Shown: positions 6,711 through 13,828 of the stretch, one piece after another
Layout of the letters: every line of letters starts with the position of its first letter
How positions within the stretch are numbered: position 1 is the first letter of the stretch
Assembly (NCBI GenBank): GCA_965653335.1
Contig: CBFGZU010000019.1
Span: 1-27,206, forward strand
Direction of reading: 5' to 3'
Length of the DNA stretch: 27,206 bases
From: Pseudolysinimonas_A sp965653335
Lineage (GTDB): Bacteria > Actinomycetota > Actinomycetes > Actinomycetales > Microbacteriaceae
Notes under the pieces: generated by a model
Seen by the model: the letters and a program-made list of their open reading frames with translations, nothing else
Told to the model about the DNA's origin: nothing
The model's database searches: none
Position numbers and translations under genes: made by a program

Positions 6711-6941
6711 ATGAGCGAACTCAGGAGGCCCCGCACCGGTCGGGTCATTGGCGGCGTCTGTGCTGCCCTCGCCCGTCGCTTCGGCTGGGACGTCACCGTG
6801 GTGCGCGTTCTCGCCGTCGCGAGTCTGTTTCTCCCCGGCCCGCAGCTGATCCTCTACGTCGTGGCATGGATCGTCATCCCCGCGGAGCAAGCGACGCAGG
6901 CGCCACCGCAGCCGCCGGCGGCGGTCCCGCGCGCGGGCTGA
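6711..6941 (+). CDS. PspC-domain small membrane protein
   Basis: A 76-residue protein consisting almost entirely of one PspC domain (phage shock protein C family). The signature is RPRTGRVIGGVCAALARRFG followed by DVTVVRVLAV and a hydrophobic helix (ASLFLPGPQLILYVVAWIVIP), then a short Pro/Ala tail. PspC proteins sit in the inner membrane and take part in envelope-stress responses; the single-domain actinobacterial forms are not well characterised. I chose the ATG at 6711, where GAGG lies six bases upstream, instead of an in-frame start 51 bases earlier, since the family begins at this Met. Unlike many neighbours it uses a Shine-Dalgarno site. Confidence 0.9.
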   Translation: MSELRRPRTGRVIGGVCAALARRFGWDVTVVRVLAVASLFLPGPQLILYVVAWIVIPAEQATQAPPQPPAAVPRAG

Positions 6942-6980
6942 TCCCCAGCCGCACCTCAGCCGCCGTTCAGACGCTGTACG

Positions 6981-6986
6981 TATCGT
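6981..6986 (+). promoter_or_regulatory. -10 box TATCGT, leaderless start at 6994
   Basis: TATCGT is followed by seven bases and the ATG at 6994; no Shine-Dalgarno sequence is present. Confidence 0.55.
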
Positions 6987-6993
6987 TTCGCCC

Positions 6994-7533
6994 ATGGGAT
7001 TCCTCGACAGGCTGTTCGGCACTGAGCAGGACGGCGCTCCCGCCCCCGCACGGCGCCGCCCGCCGAACGAGGACGAGCGCGCCATCGAACGGTATCGCTA
7101 CCTGTTGCAGACCGCGCCGCCCGAGACGATCGAGCAAGTCCACGCGGAGGCCTTCGCCAAGCTGAGCGAATCGCAGCGTGCTCAGGTCTACGAGGAGCTC
7201 TCCCGTGGCTCCGGCACGGGAGAGCGACCGCTTTCGAGCGAACCCGCCACCCTCGCCCGCGCCGCCACGCGTAAGGAGATGCGCGAGCCCGGTTCGCTCG
7301 AGCGCAGCCTCACGGGGCCGAGCTTCGGCTCCATGGTCGGAAGCACTCTGCTCGGCACCGTCGCGGGCTACGTCATCGGTTCAGCGCTCGTGAGTGCTTT
7401 CCTGCCGTGGGACGGCGGCTCGGGCTCCGAGGCGACCGGCGATTCCGGCGACGCGTCGGCGGATGCCGGCGCCGAAGGCGATTTCGGCGGCGGGGATCTC
7501 GGGGGCGATTTCGGCGGAGACTTCGGCTTCTAG
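6994..7533 (+). CDS. Hypothetical protein with Gly/Asp-rich tail
   Basis: A 179-residue protein of a type frequent in Microbacteriaceae but without a known function. The N-terminal part (MGFLDRLFG, then ERAIERYRYLLQTAPPETIE) is charged and helical. A middle hydrophobic, Gly-rich stretch (FGSMVGSTLLGTVAGYVIGSALVSAFLPW, about residues 109-137) may be a membrane hairpin. The C-terminus is a low-complexity Gly/Asp/Phe run (GDFGGGDLGGDFGGDFGF) that is very acidic. Related proteins are sometimes labelled 'cation-transporting ATPase', but no ATPase motif is visible. The stop codon overlaps the convergent acyltransferase stop by four bases within CTAG. Confidence 0.75.
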   Translation: MGFLDRLFGTEQDGAPAPARRRPPNEDERAIERYRYLLQTAPPETIEQVHAEAFAKLSESQRAQVYEELSRGSGTGERPLSSEPATLARAATRKEMREPGSLERSLTGPSFGSMVGSTLLGTVAGYVIGSALVSAFLPWDGGSGSEATGDSGDASADAGAEGDFGGGDLGGDFGGDFGF

Positions 7534-8834
7534 CTGACTCGCTGCCGCTCGTCCCGGCGCACGGGCCAGCGACCCAGCAGCAGGATCGCGACCGAGAGGC
7601 ACACCGCCCCGGCGATCGCGAGCTGCAGGTCGAGAAAGTACTCGACCACGAGGAACGCCGACACGAACGTCAGCGCCGCCGCGACCACGACCACCGGGAT
7701 CGGCGGCGTCGGTCCGATCTCGCGAGGCTGTTCCCAGCGTCCGACGACGAACGACAGGCCGAACAGGATGCCGAGCACGATCAGGTAGACCGGGATGCGC
7801 GACCACCACCACGCGAGCGAGGCCGGCTCGGGGCTCGCGCCCGGCACGAGCAGACTCAAGCCCGCGACGATGATGATGACCGGTAGGTGCCATAGGTAGA
7901 TCGTCATCAGGCGAGTGCCGACGAGGAACACGACCGCCCGCGCCGCATGCGTCGCCATGAGCTTCGCGAGCGCCGGTCGCACGAGGCACAGCAGGCACGC
8001 TTGCGCGACTCCGAGCACGACGAGCGGCAAGGTCGGCGGGTTGAGGTTGACCAGCATGTCGGTGCGGTACGGGCCGACGGTGGTGAGCGGCACGAGCGCC
8101 GCGTAGCAGGCGGCGGCGATGAGCACGAGCTGCCACCAGGCACGTCGGGCGAACCAGCCGTCCGCGTACCAGAACCCGATCTGCTGCACGAGCAGCCAGA
8201 CGAACATCATGTTGAGATAGCCCAGCTCCGTGATGCCGGAGCCGTAGCGGGCGGAATCCACGATGACGACGCCGAGCAGCAGCACACCCATCGTGCGACG
8301 GCGGGCGTGCGTGTGCATCCGCACCATGACGGGGACGAGCGCCTGACAGAGGCAGTACGCGGCGACGAACCAGAGCGGGGAACCGGCGCCCTCGACCACC
8401 TGGGCGACGATCTCGGGGGCGATCGCGAGGAGCGTTGCCCCGCCGACGACGACGACATAGAAGAGGAAGAGCGGAAGTGCCGGTTGCGCCAAGCGCAGCA
8501 CGCGGGTCTTCACGTAGTCGGCAGCCGTGCCCCCGCGTCGCACGCTGCTGCGCCACGCGGTGATGCTCGCGAAGCCGCCGACGACGAAGAACAGCGGCAT
8601 GATCTGCCCCGCCCACGTGGCCGCCGCGAACCACGGCTGCTCTTCGAGCGGGCGCGAGATGACCAGCTCGTCGTCGGCATCCCGTCCGACGCCGATGAAG
8701 AGCAAATGGATGACGACGACGAGCAGCACGCAGAAGACGCGGGCGAGGTCGAGCGTCAGGTCGCGCTTCGAGAGGTCGATCGAAGAGAGCGCCGATGCAT
8801 CCCGGGGGATCGTCGCGTCGGACCGCTTCGTCAC
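7530..8834 (-). CDS. Acyltransferase family 3 membrane protein
   Basis: A 434-residue polytopic membrane protein of the Acyltransferase_3 (OafA/YrhL-like) family. These enzymes move acyl groups onto cell-surface sugars or lipids. The N-terminal motif DLTLDLARVFCVLLVVVIHL carries the conserved Arg and His positions. It is followed by PLFFVVGGFASI, typical of helix 2, and about ten hydrophobic segments, ending with a basic cytosolic tail (RRDERQRVS). There is no SGNH domain fused. It starts at GTG, six bases after TAGAGT (8846-8841), yet also overlaps the upstream 70-residue ORF by four bases (GTGA), so it could be made both from its own promoter and by coupling. The acceptor is unknown. Confidence 0.9.
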   Translation of the reverse strand: MTKRSDATIPRDASALSSIDLSKRDLTLDLARVFCVLLVVVIHLLFIGVGRDADDELVISRPLEEQPWFAAATWAGQIMPLFFVVGGFASITAWRSSVRRGGTAADYVKTRVLRLAQPALPLFLFYVVVVGGATLLAIAPEIVAQVVEGAGSPLWFVAAYCLCQALVPVMVRMHTHARRRTMGVLLLGVVIVDSARYGSGITELGYLNMMFVWLLVQQIGFWYADGWFARRAWWQLVLIAAACYAALVPLTTVGPYRTDMLVNLNPPTLPLVVLGVAQACLLCLVRPALAKLMATHAARAVVFLVGTRLMTIYLWHLPVIIIVAGLSLLVPGASPEPASLAWWWSRIPVYLIVLGILFGLSFVVGRWEQPREIGPTPPIPVVVVAAALTFVSAFLVVEYFLDLQLAIAGAVCLSVAILLLGRWPVRRDERQRVS

Positions 8835-9043
8835 GCGCCCACTCTAGAGGCGTGCTCCTCCCGAACGAGTAGCCGCACCGCGGCGTCGAAGTCGAGCGAC
8901 TGACCGATCTCGATCGATGTGTTGTAGACGGTTCCGCGCAGCGTCACGAAGACGCGGCCCACCTCCGCGACGTACCCCGCCGGTGCTCCGTCGACCACAA
9001 CTCGAAAGACACCGTCGATCGCCGGCGTCACATTCAGCTCCAT
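8831..9043 (-). CDS. Hypothetical protein, 70 residues
   Basis: A small protein with alternating short hydrophobic stretches (FRVVVDGAPAGYVAEVGRVF, then VTLRGTVYNTSIEIGQ), which looks like a compact beta-rich fold. It carries no signal peptide or membrane helix. A strong ribosome site, GGAGGT, lies five bases before its ATG. The stop TGA overlaps the GTG start of the acyltransferase, and the last codons contain the acyltransferase's -10 box. I recognise no family. The good ribosome site and coupling support a real gene. Confidence 0.65.
   Translation of the reverse strand: MELNVTPAIDGVFRVVVDGAPAGYVAEVGRVFVTLRGTVYNTSIEIGQSLDFDAAVRLLVREEHASRVGA
8841..8846 (-). promoter_or_regulatory. -10 box TAGAGT inside the end of the 70-residue ORF
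   Basis: On the minus strand TAGAGT precedes the acyltransferase GTG (8834) by six bases, giving a potential leaderless internal promoter within the operon. Confidence 0.45.
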
Positions 9044-9120
9044 CGCCCACCTCCGCCCGTCTCACCCGGGTCGCCCGTCTCACCGGGTAAGCCCATCCCA
9101 GCACCGGATTCTGGGGACTG

Positions 9121-9188
9121 CCAGGGGTTGACCGCACCGTTCACCCAGGGTTAAGGCTTTGTGGGGTTAGCCAGGGGTTTGCCAGGAG
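9121..9188 (+). promoter_or_regulatory. Candidate promoter with CCAGGGGTT repeats upstream of the M23 gene
   Basis: TTGACC (9128-9133) and TTAAGG (9151-9156) are separated by 17 bases and could be -35 and -10 elements. The short motif CCAGGGGTT occurs at 9121 and 9171, and as CCAGGGTT at 9145, and CCAGGAG follows at 9182. These direct repeats may bind a regulator. The element pairing is by eye only. Confidence 0.35.
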
Positions 9189-9234
9189 TCGTCCAGAGAG
9201 AGCCGTCAGCATGGTCGACGGCCGTCGCGCCATC

Positions 9235-9274
9235 GCCATCCATTCCGGATGGCCGCCATCCGTTCCGGGATGGC
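9235..9274 (+). other. Two tandem hairpins in the M23 leader
   Basis: GCCATCC-ATTCC-GGATGGC (9235-9253) is followed at once by GCCATCC-GTTCCG-GGATGGC (9255-9274). These are two near-identical seven-base stems one base apart, 28 bases before the chosen start codon. The repeat may regulate translation or arise from local duplication. Confidence 0.5.
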
Positions 9275-9301
9275 CCGAACCCGAAAGTTCTGAAACTCCC
9301 G

Positions 9302-9934
9302 ATGAACTCTTTCCTTCGCCGTGCGCTCGCAGGGGCTGTGGTCGGTGTGTGTCTCGTCGTCGTCGGCATCCTCGCCGTCCCGGCCGCCGTCGCCGCCATC
9401 CACCAGGCGCAGCTCGCCGCCACCGCCCAATCGTTCGAAGTCGCCTCCGCGCGCGTGATCGCTTCCGAGCTGGAGCCCCAGCGCGACGAATTCGCCGTCA
9501 CAAAGTTCTCACTCGTGCAGTGGCCACTCGCGGCCGACACCACGATCTCCTCCTTCTTCGGGTATCGATCGTGCGAAGGCTGTTCGACGATGCACAGCGG
9601 GATCGACTTCACGCCGGGAGCGGGGGTGCCGATCGAAGCCATCGCCGACGGTGTCGTCGTCGGCTCGAGCGTCGCGGACGGATCCTGGGGTGTCCACGTC
9701 ACGATCGAGCACAACATCGACGGGGTGACGTTTCGCAGCGCCTACGCCCACATGCAGTCCGGCTCGATGAGTCTGTCGCTCGGCGACACGGTCACGCGCG
9801 GCCAAGTGATCGGGCGCGTCGGCAACACCGGACAGAGCCATGGAGCGCATCTGCACTTCGTCATCCAGACCGCCGACGGAACGTTCATCAACCCCCTGCC
9901 CTGGATGCGCGAGCACGTCAACATCGACGACTGA
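9302..9934 (+). CDS. M23 family (LytM) peptidoglycan endopeptidase
   Basis: A 210-residue cell-wall hydrolase. Residues 8-33 are a hydrophobic signal or anchor after an Arg pair (FLRRALAGAVVGVC). A helical linker (about 35-65) precedes the zinc-dependent LytM domain. The metal ligands are seen as His98 and Asp102 of the HxxxD motif (MHSGIDF) and His185 of the HLH motif (GAHLHF, 182-186). These enzymes cut peptide cross-links of peptidoglycan outside the membrane. Two Cys (91 and 94, SCEGC) just before the HxxxD motif could form a disulfide. The ATG at 9302 is chosen because it directly precedes the signal sequence; the open frame reaches back to 9161, but that part is Pro/Arg rich and overlaps the leader hairpins. 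No strong ribosome site is seen. Confidence 0.88.
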   Translation: MNSFLRRALAGAVVGVCLVVVGILAVPAAVAAIHQAQLAATAQSFEVASARVIASELEPQRDEFAVTKFSLVQWPLAADTTISSFFGYRSCEGCSTMHSGIDFTPGAGVPIEAIADGVVVGSSVADGSWGVHVTIEHNIDGVTFRSAYAHMQSGSMSLSLGDTVTRGQVIGRVGNTGQSHGAHLHFVIQTADGTFINPLPWMREHVNIDD

Positions 9935-9936
9935 TG

Positions 9937-9963
9937 CGGTCGGGCCGCGAAGAGCCCGATCCG
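9937..9963 (+). terminator. Stem-loop after the M23 gene
   Basis: CGG-TCGGGC (9937-9945) pairs with GCCCGA-T-CCG (9954-9963), with one bulged base and an eight-base loop, immediately after the stop codon. There is no T-run, as is common for actinobacterial terminators. Confidence 0.5.
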
Positions 9964-10001
9964 GTGTGCCGGTGACCCGAGCGGTCCTCATCGTGGGGGG
10001 A

Positions 10002-10007
10002 TAGGGT
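10002..10007 (+). promoter_or_regulatory. -10 box TAGGGT, leaderless start at 10014
   Basis: TAGGGT is followed by six bases and the ATG at 10014, without a ribosome binding site. Confidence 0.6.
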
Positions 10008-10013
10008 GGCGCC

Positions 10014-10856
10014 ATGACCGGTGGGCCGACCGTTTCGATCGTCATCCCCGCGTACAACGAGGAGCGCACGATTCGGGCCTGCGTCGTCGCCGCCCTCGAA
10101 CAGACCGCGCCCGCTGACGAGATCATCGTCGTCAACAACATGTCCACCGATTCGACGGCTGCCATGCTGCAGGCCCTGCGAACCGAGTTTCCCGAGGCCC
10201 CGCTCGTCATCGTCGAACAGAACGACGAGCAGGGGATCACGCCGACACGGAACCGCGGCTTCGACGTCGCCACGAGCGAGGTCATCGGCCGGATCGATGC
10301 CGACTCGATCCTCGAACCCGAGTGGGTCGCGGAGGTGAAGCGCCTCTTCGCGGACGACGAGGTCGGCGCGGCGACCGGGCCGATGATCTACTACGACATG
10401 CCCCTGCGCCGATTCGGGGCCCGCGCCGACGACAACATGCGGCGGGCGCTCCTGAAACTCACGAAGGACTACCACTTCGTGTTCGGCAGCAACATGGCGA
10501 TTCGGGCGAGCGCGTGGCGGGACATCCGCGACCACGTCTGCAACGACGCCGACGCCGAGATGCACGAAGACCTCGACCTCGGCATCCACCTCTTCGACCG
10601 CGGTCACAAAATCGTCTACGGGTCGAAGATGGTGTCGGGGATGTCGGCTCGCCGCCTCGACTCCAATCCCATCGACTACCTCCGGTATGTGCGCAGGTGG
10701 GAGAAGACCTACGACCATCACAAGATCTTCAACCCCGCGCTCCGCGCCCCGATGGTCGTCTTCTCGGCGATCTACCCGCTCGGCAAGCTCATGCGCCAGC
10801 AGCATCTGAAGTCGCTCAAGAACGGCGGCGTGGGCCCGTCGGCCTGGGCCGGCTGA
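10014..10856 (+). CDS. Glycosyltransferase family 2
   Basis: A 280-residue GT-A fold glycosyltransferase. The N-terminus shows VSIVIPAYNEERTIRACV (6-23) and EIIVVNNMSTDSTAAM, the nucleotide-sugar binding start of GT2 enzymes. RIDADS carries the metal-binding DxD motif, and EDLDLGIHL supplies the later conserved acidic motif. No signal or membrane helix is evident, so it is probably cytosolic or membrane-peripheral. The basic C-terminus (KLMRQQHLKSLKN) could touch the membrane. Donor and acceptor cannot be told; likely roles are envelope polysaccharide or glycolipid synthesis. It has a leaderless promoter of its own, and the following TPP riboswitch marks the end of its unit. Confidence 0.92.
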   Translation: MTGGPTVSIVIPAYNEERTIRACVVAALEQTAPADEIIVVNNMSTDSTAAMLQALRTEFPEAPLVIVEQNDEQGITPTRNRGFDVATSEVIGRIDADSILEPEWVAEVKRLFADDEVGAATGPMIYYDMPLRRFGARADDNMRRALLKLTKDYHFVFGSNMAIRASAWRDIRDHVCNDADAEMHEDLDLGIHLFDRGHKIVYGSKMVSGMSARRLDSNPIDYLRYVRRWEKTYDHHKIFNPALRAPMVVFSAIYPLGKLMRQQHLKSLKNGGVGPSAWAG

Positions 10857-10951
10857 CGACGTCACCCGATCCGGGCGAGTACGGACAATCCGGTCCGCCA
10901 CGGACGCCCGACGATGTCGCACTCGCCCGGATTGTGCCGCCGAGGTTCCGC

Positions 10952-10957
10952 TAAGCT
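10952..10957 (+). promoter_or_regulatory. -10 box TAAGCT of the thiBPQ operon
   Basis: TAAGCT lies about seven bases before the start of the TPP aptamer, so the riboswitch would sit at the very 5' end of the mRNA. No convincing -35 element is seen. Confidence 0.5.
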
Positions 10958-10963
10958 CACGGT

Positions 10964-11055
10964 GAACACGGGAGTCCGGTATGCCGGGCTGAGAGGAAGC
11001 AAACCCAAGCTTCGACCGTCGAACCTGATCCGGATCATGCCGGCGCAGGGAGGCC
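10964..11055 (+). ncRNA. TPP riboswitch (THI element)
   Basis: The conserved blocks appear in order: ACGGGAGTCC, then CTGAGAGG, then ACCTGATCCGGATCATGCC, then GGCGCAGGGAGG. CCGG-TATG-CCGG forms the P3-type stem, and an extra hairpin GAAGC/GCTTC fills the variable arm. Thiamine pyrophosphate binding normally lowers expression of thiamine synthesis or uptake genes. It lies directly ahead of an ABC thiamine importer, which fits. The edges of P1 are approximate. Confidence 0.93.
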
Positions 11056-11077
11056 TTCTCAGGACACCTCGTCCGCC

Positions 11078-11104
11078 CGTGCCCCTCCCGAAGGAAAGGG
11101 CACG
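11078..11104 (+). promoter_or_regulatory. Hairpin holding the thiB ribosome site
   Basis: CGTGCCC (11078-11084) pairs perfectly with GGGCACG (11098-11104). The 13-base loop carries the purine stretch GAAGGAAA, the presumed Shine-Dalgarno sequence. CTCCC in the loop could instead pair with GGGAGG at the end of the aptamer, offering a two-state switch. This suggests translational control; it is inferred from pairing only. Confidence 0.5.
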
Positions 11105-11108
11105 AACA

Positions 11109-12152
11109 GTGCACAGCGCAATCACCAGATCCGTCCCGCTCGCGGTCCTTGCCGCCTCCGCCGTTCTCCTCGCGGGCTGCACCGCAACGCCGGATGACGC
11201 CCCCGCCAGCCTCGTGCTCGTCACCCATGACTCGTTCGCGCTGAGCGAAGGCACGCTCGATGCCTTCACCGACGAGACCGGGATCGTCGTCGAGGTGCAG
11301 TCGGGCGGAGACGCGGGCGAGCTCGTCAACAAGCTCGTGCTCACGAAGGACTCGCCGCTCGGCGACGTCGTGTTCGGCATCGACAACACCTTCGCGTCGC
11401 GCGCGGCGTCGAACGGCGTGCTCGAGGAGTACGTGTCCGGCGACGTGACGGATGCCGAGGCGGCCTACCTGCTGCCCGACGGGTCCGGCGGGGAGTACCT
11501 CACGCCGATCGACTCCGGCGACGTGTGCGTCAACGTCGACCACGCCTGGTTCGAGGAAGCCGGTATTCCGGAACCGTCGACCCTCGACGATCTGATCGAC
11601 CCGGCGTACGAAGGTCTGCTCGTCGTCGAAGCGGCGAACTCGTCCTCTCCGGGCCTCGCCTTCCTGCTCGCGACGATCGCGGCCTACGGCGACGGCTGGC
11701 CCGACTACTGGTCGGCCCTCGTCGACAACCACGTGAAGGTCGCCGCGTCGTGGAGCGACGCCTATTACGTCGACTTCTCGGGCCCGTCGAGCGAAGGCGA
11801 CCGGCCGCTCGTCGTGTCGTACGCCTCGTCGCCCCCGGCCGAGGTGCCGCCGGGGTCGACCGGAGTGCTGCTCGACACGTGCTTCCGCCAGACCGAGTAC
11901 GCGGGAGTCATCGCGGGTACCGAGCACTCCGCCGAGGCCCGGCAGCTGGTCGACTTCCTCTTCTCGACGGTCGTGCAGAACGACATCCCCGAGAACATGT
12001 ACGTCTTCCCGGTGAACAGCCAGGCGACGCTGCCCGAGGCGTGGGCCGAGTACGCCGAAATCGCGACCGATCCGTTCGAGATCGACCCCGCCGAGATCGA
12101 CGCCAACCGCGAGCGCTGGATCACCGAATGGGCGGCGATCGCCACTCCGTGA
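11109..12152 (+). CDS. thiB: Thiamine ABC transporter substrate-binding lipoprotein
   Basis: A 347-residue extracellular receptor of a thiamine importer. The signal peptide ends in a lipobox, LLAGC, with Cys24 as the lipidated residue. The mature part matches the ThiB/iron-type binding proteins: LVTHDSFALSEGTLDAFTDE, DVVFGIDNTFASRA, TPIDSGDVCVNVD and YASSPPAEV. The GTG at 11109 is chosen since it follows the leader hairpin with its purine-rich ribosome site and starts the signal sequence; an open frame reaches further back through the riboswitch but cannot be translated protein. The stop overlaps a possible GTG of the permease frame. Control by the TPP riboswitch fixes the substrate as thiamine or a derivative with good confidence. 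Confidence 0.92.
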   Translation: MHSAITRSVPLAVLAASAVLLAGCTATPDDAPASLVLVTHDSFALSEGTLDAFTDETGIVVEVQSGGDAGELVNKLVLTKDSPLGDVVFGIDNTFASRAASNGVLEEYVSGDVTDAEAAYLLPDGSGGEYLTPIDSGDVCVNVDHAWFEEAGIPEPSTLDDLIDPAYEGLLVVEAANSSSPGLAFLLATIAAYGDGWPDYWSALVDNHVKVAASWSDAYYVDFSGPSSEGDRPLVVSYASSPPAEVPPGSTGVLLDTCFRQTEYAGVIAGTEHSAEARQLVDFLFSTVVQNDIPENMYVFPVNSQATLPEAWAEYAEIATDPFEIDPAEIDANRERWITEWAAIATP

Positions 12153-12159
12153 GTTCATC

Positions 12160-12214
12160 CATCCGTGACTTTTCGCGCTCGCCGGTGCTCCGTCAGCGCG
12201 AAAAGTCGCGGATG
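12160..12214. repeat. 20-base inverted repeat between thiB and thiP
   Basis: The left arm (12160-12179, containing GACTTTTCGCGCT) and the right arm (12195-12214, containing AGCGCGAAAAGTC) are complementary over 20 bases with one mismatch that becomes a G-U pair in RNA; the loop is 15 bases. The right arm ends with the ATG taken as the thiP start. It could be a REP-like element, a 3' stabiliser of thiB mRNA, or a translational brake on thiP. Confidence 0.75.
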
Positions 12215-13828
12215 AACGTGGGTAGAGCCGCGGTGTGGGTTCTCGCCGCGGCGCTGCCGTTGGGGTTCGTCGGGGTGTTCTTCGCGTGGCCGGTGGCGTC
12301 GATCGTCATCCGGGGGTTGTTTCCCGACGGGGTGCTCGACGTCGCGGGCATCGGCGAGGTGCTGAGCCGGCCCCGCACGGTGCGCATCGTCGGCTTCACG
12401 GTCGGGATGGCGGCGGCGGCGACGGCGATCACGGTCGTGCTCGGGATGCCGGTCGCCTACGTGTTGTCGAGACTGCGGTTTCGGGGGCGCGGAGTGCTGC
12501 GAGCGGCGACCCTCGTGCCGTTCGTGCTGCCGACGGTCGTCGTCGGCATCGCGTTTCGGGCGTTGCTGCGCGATACCCCGCTCGACGGGTCGGTCGTGGC
12601 GATCCTCGCCGCGCTCGTGTTCTTCAATGTCGCGGTCGTCGCTCGCACGGTCGCGGTGTCTTGGGAGACGCTCGACCCCCGGCAAGAGGATGCCGCACGA
12701 GTCCTGGGGGCCGGGCCCGTGCGCGTCTTCGTCACCATCACGCTCCGGCGCCTCGCCCCGAGCATCGCGGCGGCCGCATCCATCGTCTTCCTGTTCTGCT
12801 CCACGGCGTTCGGCACCGTGCTCGTGCTCGGCGGTGCGAAGTACGCGACGATCGAGACCGAGATCTGGCTGCTGACGACCCAGTTCCTCGACTTGCGAGC
12901 GGCGAGCGTGCTGAGCGTCGCGCAACTCGTGGTCGTGCTTCTGCTGCTCGCGCTGACGGCGCGAGTGCGGAGCCACACGACGGCGCAGCAACGCTCTTTC
13001 GCGGTGCGACCGCCCCGGGCGTCGGATGCGCCCGTCATCGTCGCGACGGTGCTCATCGCTCTCGCTCTCGCGATGCCGCTCGCCGCTCTCGTCGGGCGTT
13101 CGCTGCGCGTCGGCGGCGGCTGGAGCGTCGGCAACTACATAGCTCTCACCACGACGGGTGATCGCGGTGCCCTCGCGGTCACCCCGTGGCAGGCGCTCGG
13201 CAACTCCGTCGGGTTCGCGGCCGCCGCGACCGGGGTCGCGATGCTCGTCGGGCTCGTCGCGTGCATCCTGCTCTCCCGCACCCCCCGCTCAGCGCACGTC
13301 CGCCGCGGGCTCGACCTGCTCGACGGCGCGCTCATGCTGCCGCTCGGCGTCTCGGCCGTCACCGTCGGGTTCGGATTCCTGATCACCCTCAACACCCCGC
13401 CCCTCGACCTGCGCACCTCCCCGGTGCTCGTGCCGGTCGCGCAGGCCCTCGTCGCCGTGCCGCTCGTCGTGCGCACGCTGCTGCCCGTGCTGCGCAGCAT
13501 CGGCAGTCGGATGCGCGAAGCCGCCGCGACCCTGGGGGCGTCACCATGGCGGGTGATCCTGACGATCGACCTCGGGGTCGCCGGGCGAGCCGCCCTCGCC
13601 GCGACCGGGCTGGCGTTCACGGTCGCTCTCGGCGAGTTCGGGGCGACGACGTTCCTCTCCCGGCCCGAAGCCGCGACGCTCCCGGTCGTCGTCTATCGGC
13701 TCATCGGGCTGCCGGGGGGAGACAATGCCGGAATGGCGACCGCGGCATCCGTTCTGCTCGCGGTCGTGTGCGTCGCGGTCGTCGCGCTCGTCGAACGGTT
13801 GCGGGTCGACCGGGTGGGGGCGTTCTAG
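12212..13828 (+). CDS. thiP: Thiamine ABC transporter permease (fused double-domain)
   Basis: A 538-residue membrane protein with about twelve hydrophobic segments and two copies of the binding-protein-dependent permease domain. Each copy contains the EAA loop that docks the ATPase: first ETLDPRQEDAARVLGAGPVR, then REAAATLGASPWRVIL. ThiP proteins have this duplicated layout. The start is uncertain. The ATG at 12212 begins a typical N-terminus (MNVGRAAVWVLAAALPLGF) but sits in the end of an inverted repeat. A GTG at 12149, overlapping the thiB stop by four bases, would add 21 polar residues encoded by the repeat. The stop overlaps the next gene's GTG by one base. Confidence 0.92.
   Translation: MNVGRAAVWVLAAALPLGFVGVFFAWPVASIVIRGLFPDGVLDVAGIGEVLSRPRTVRIVGFTVGMAAAATAITVVLGMPVAYVLSRLRFRGRGVLRAATLVPFVLPTVVVGIAFRALLRDTPLDGSVVAILAALVFFNVAVVARTVAVSWETLDPRQEDAARVLGAGPVRVFVTITLRRLAPSIAAAASIVFLFCSTAFGTVLVLGGAKYATIETEIWLLTTQFLDLRAASVLSVAQLVVVLLLLALTARVRSHTTAQQRSFAVRPPRASDAPVIVATVLIALALAMPLAALVGRSLRVGGGWSVGNYIALTTTGDRGALAVTPWQALGNSVGFAAAATGVAMLVGLVACILLSRTPRSAHVRRGLDLLDGALMLPLGVSAVTVGFGFLITLNTPPLDLRTSPVLVPVAQALVAVPLVVRTLLPVLRSIGSRMREAAATLGASPWRVILTIDLGVAGRAALAATGLAFTVALGEFGATTFLSRPEAATLPVVVYRLIGLPGGDNAGMATAASVLLAVVCVAVVALVERLRVDRVGAF

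Noticed and set aside
9918..12158. 746-residue open frame on the minus strand
   Set aside because: It runs antisense to the glycosyltransferase gene, the TPP riboswitch and thiB. Its composition (Arg, Asp, Gly, His) is that of a shadow frame in high-GC DNA.
12160..12214. Reading the thiB-thiP inverted repeat simply as a transcription terminator
   Set aside because: It has no T-run and lies inside an operon whose downstream genes overlap and depend on read-through. Partial attenuation remains possible.
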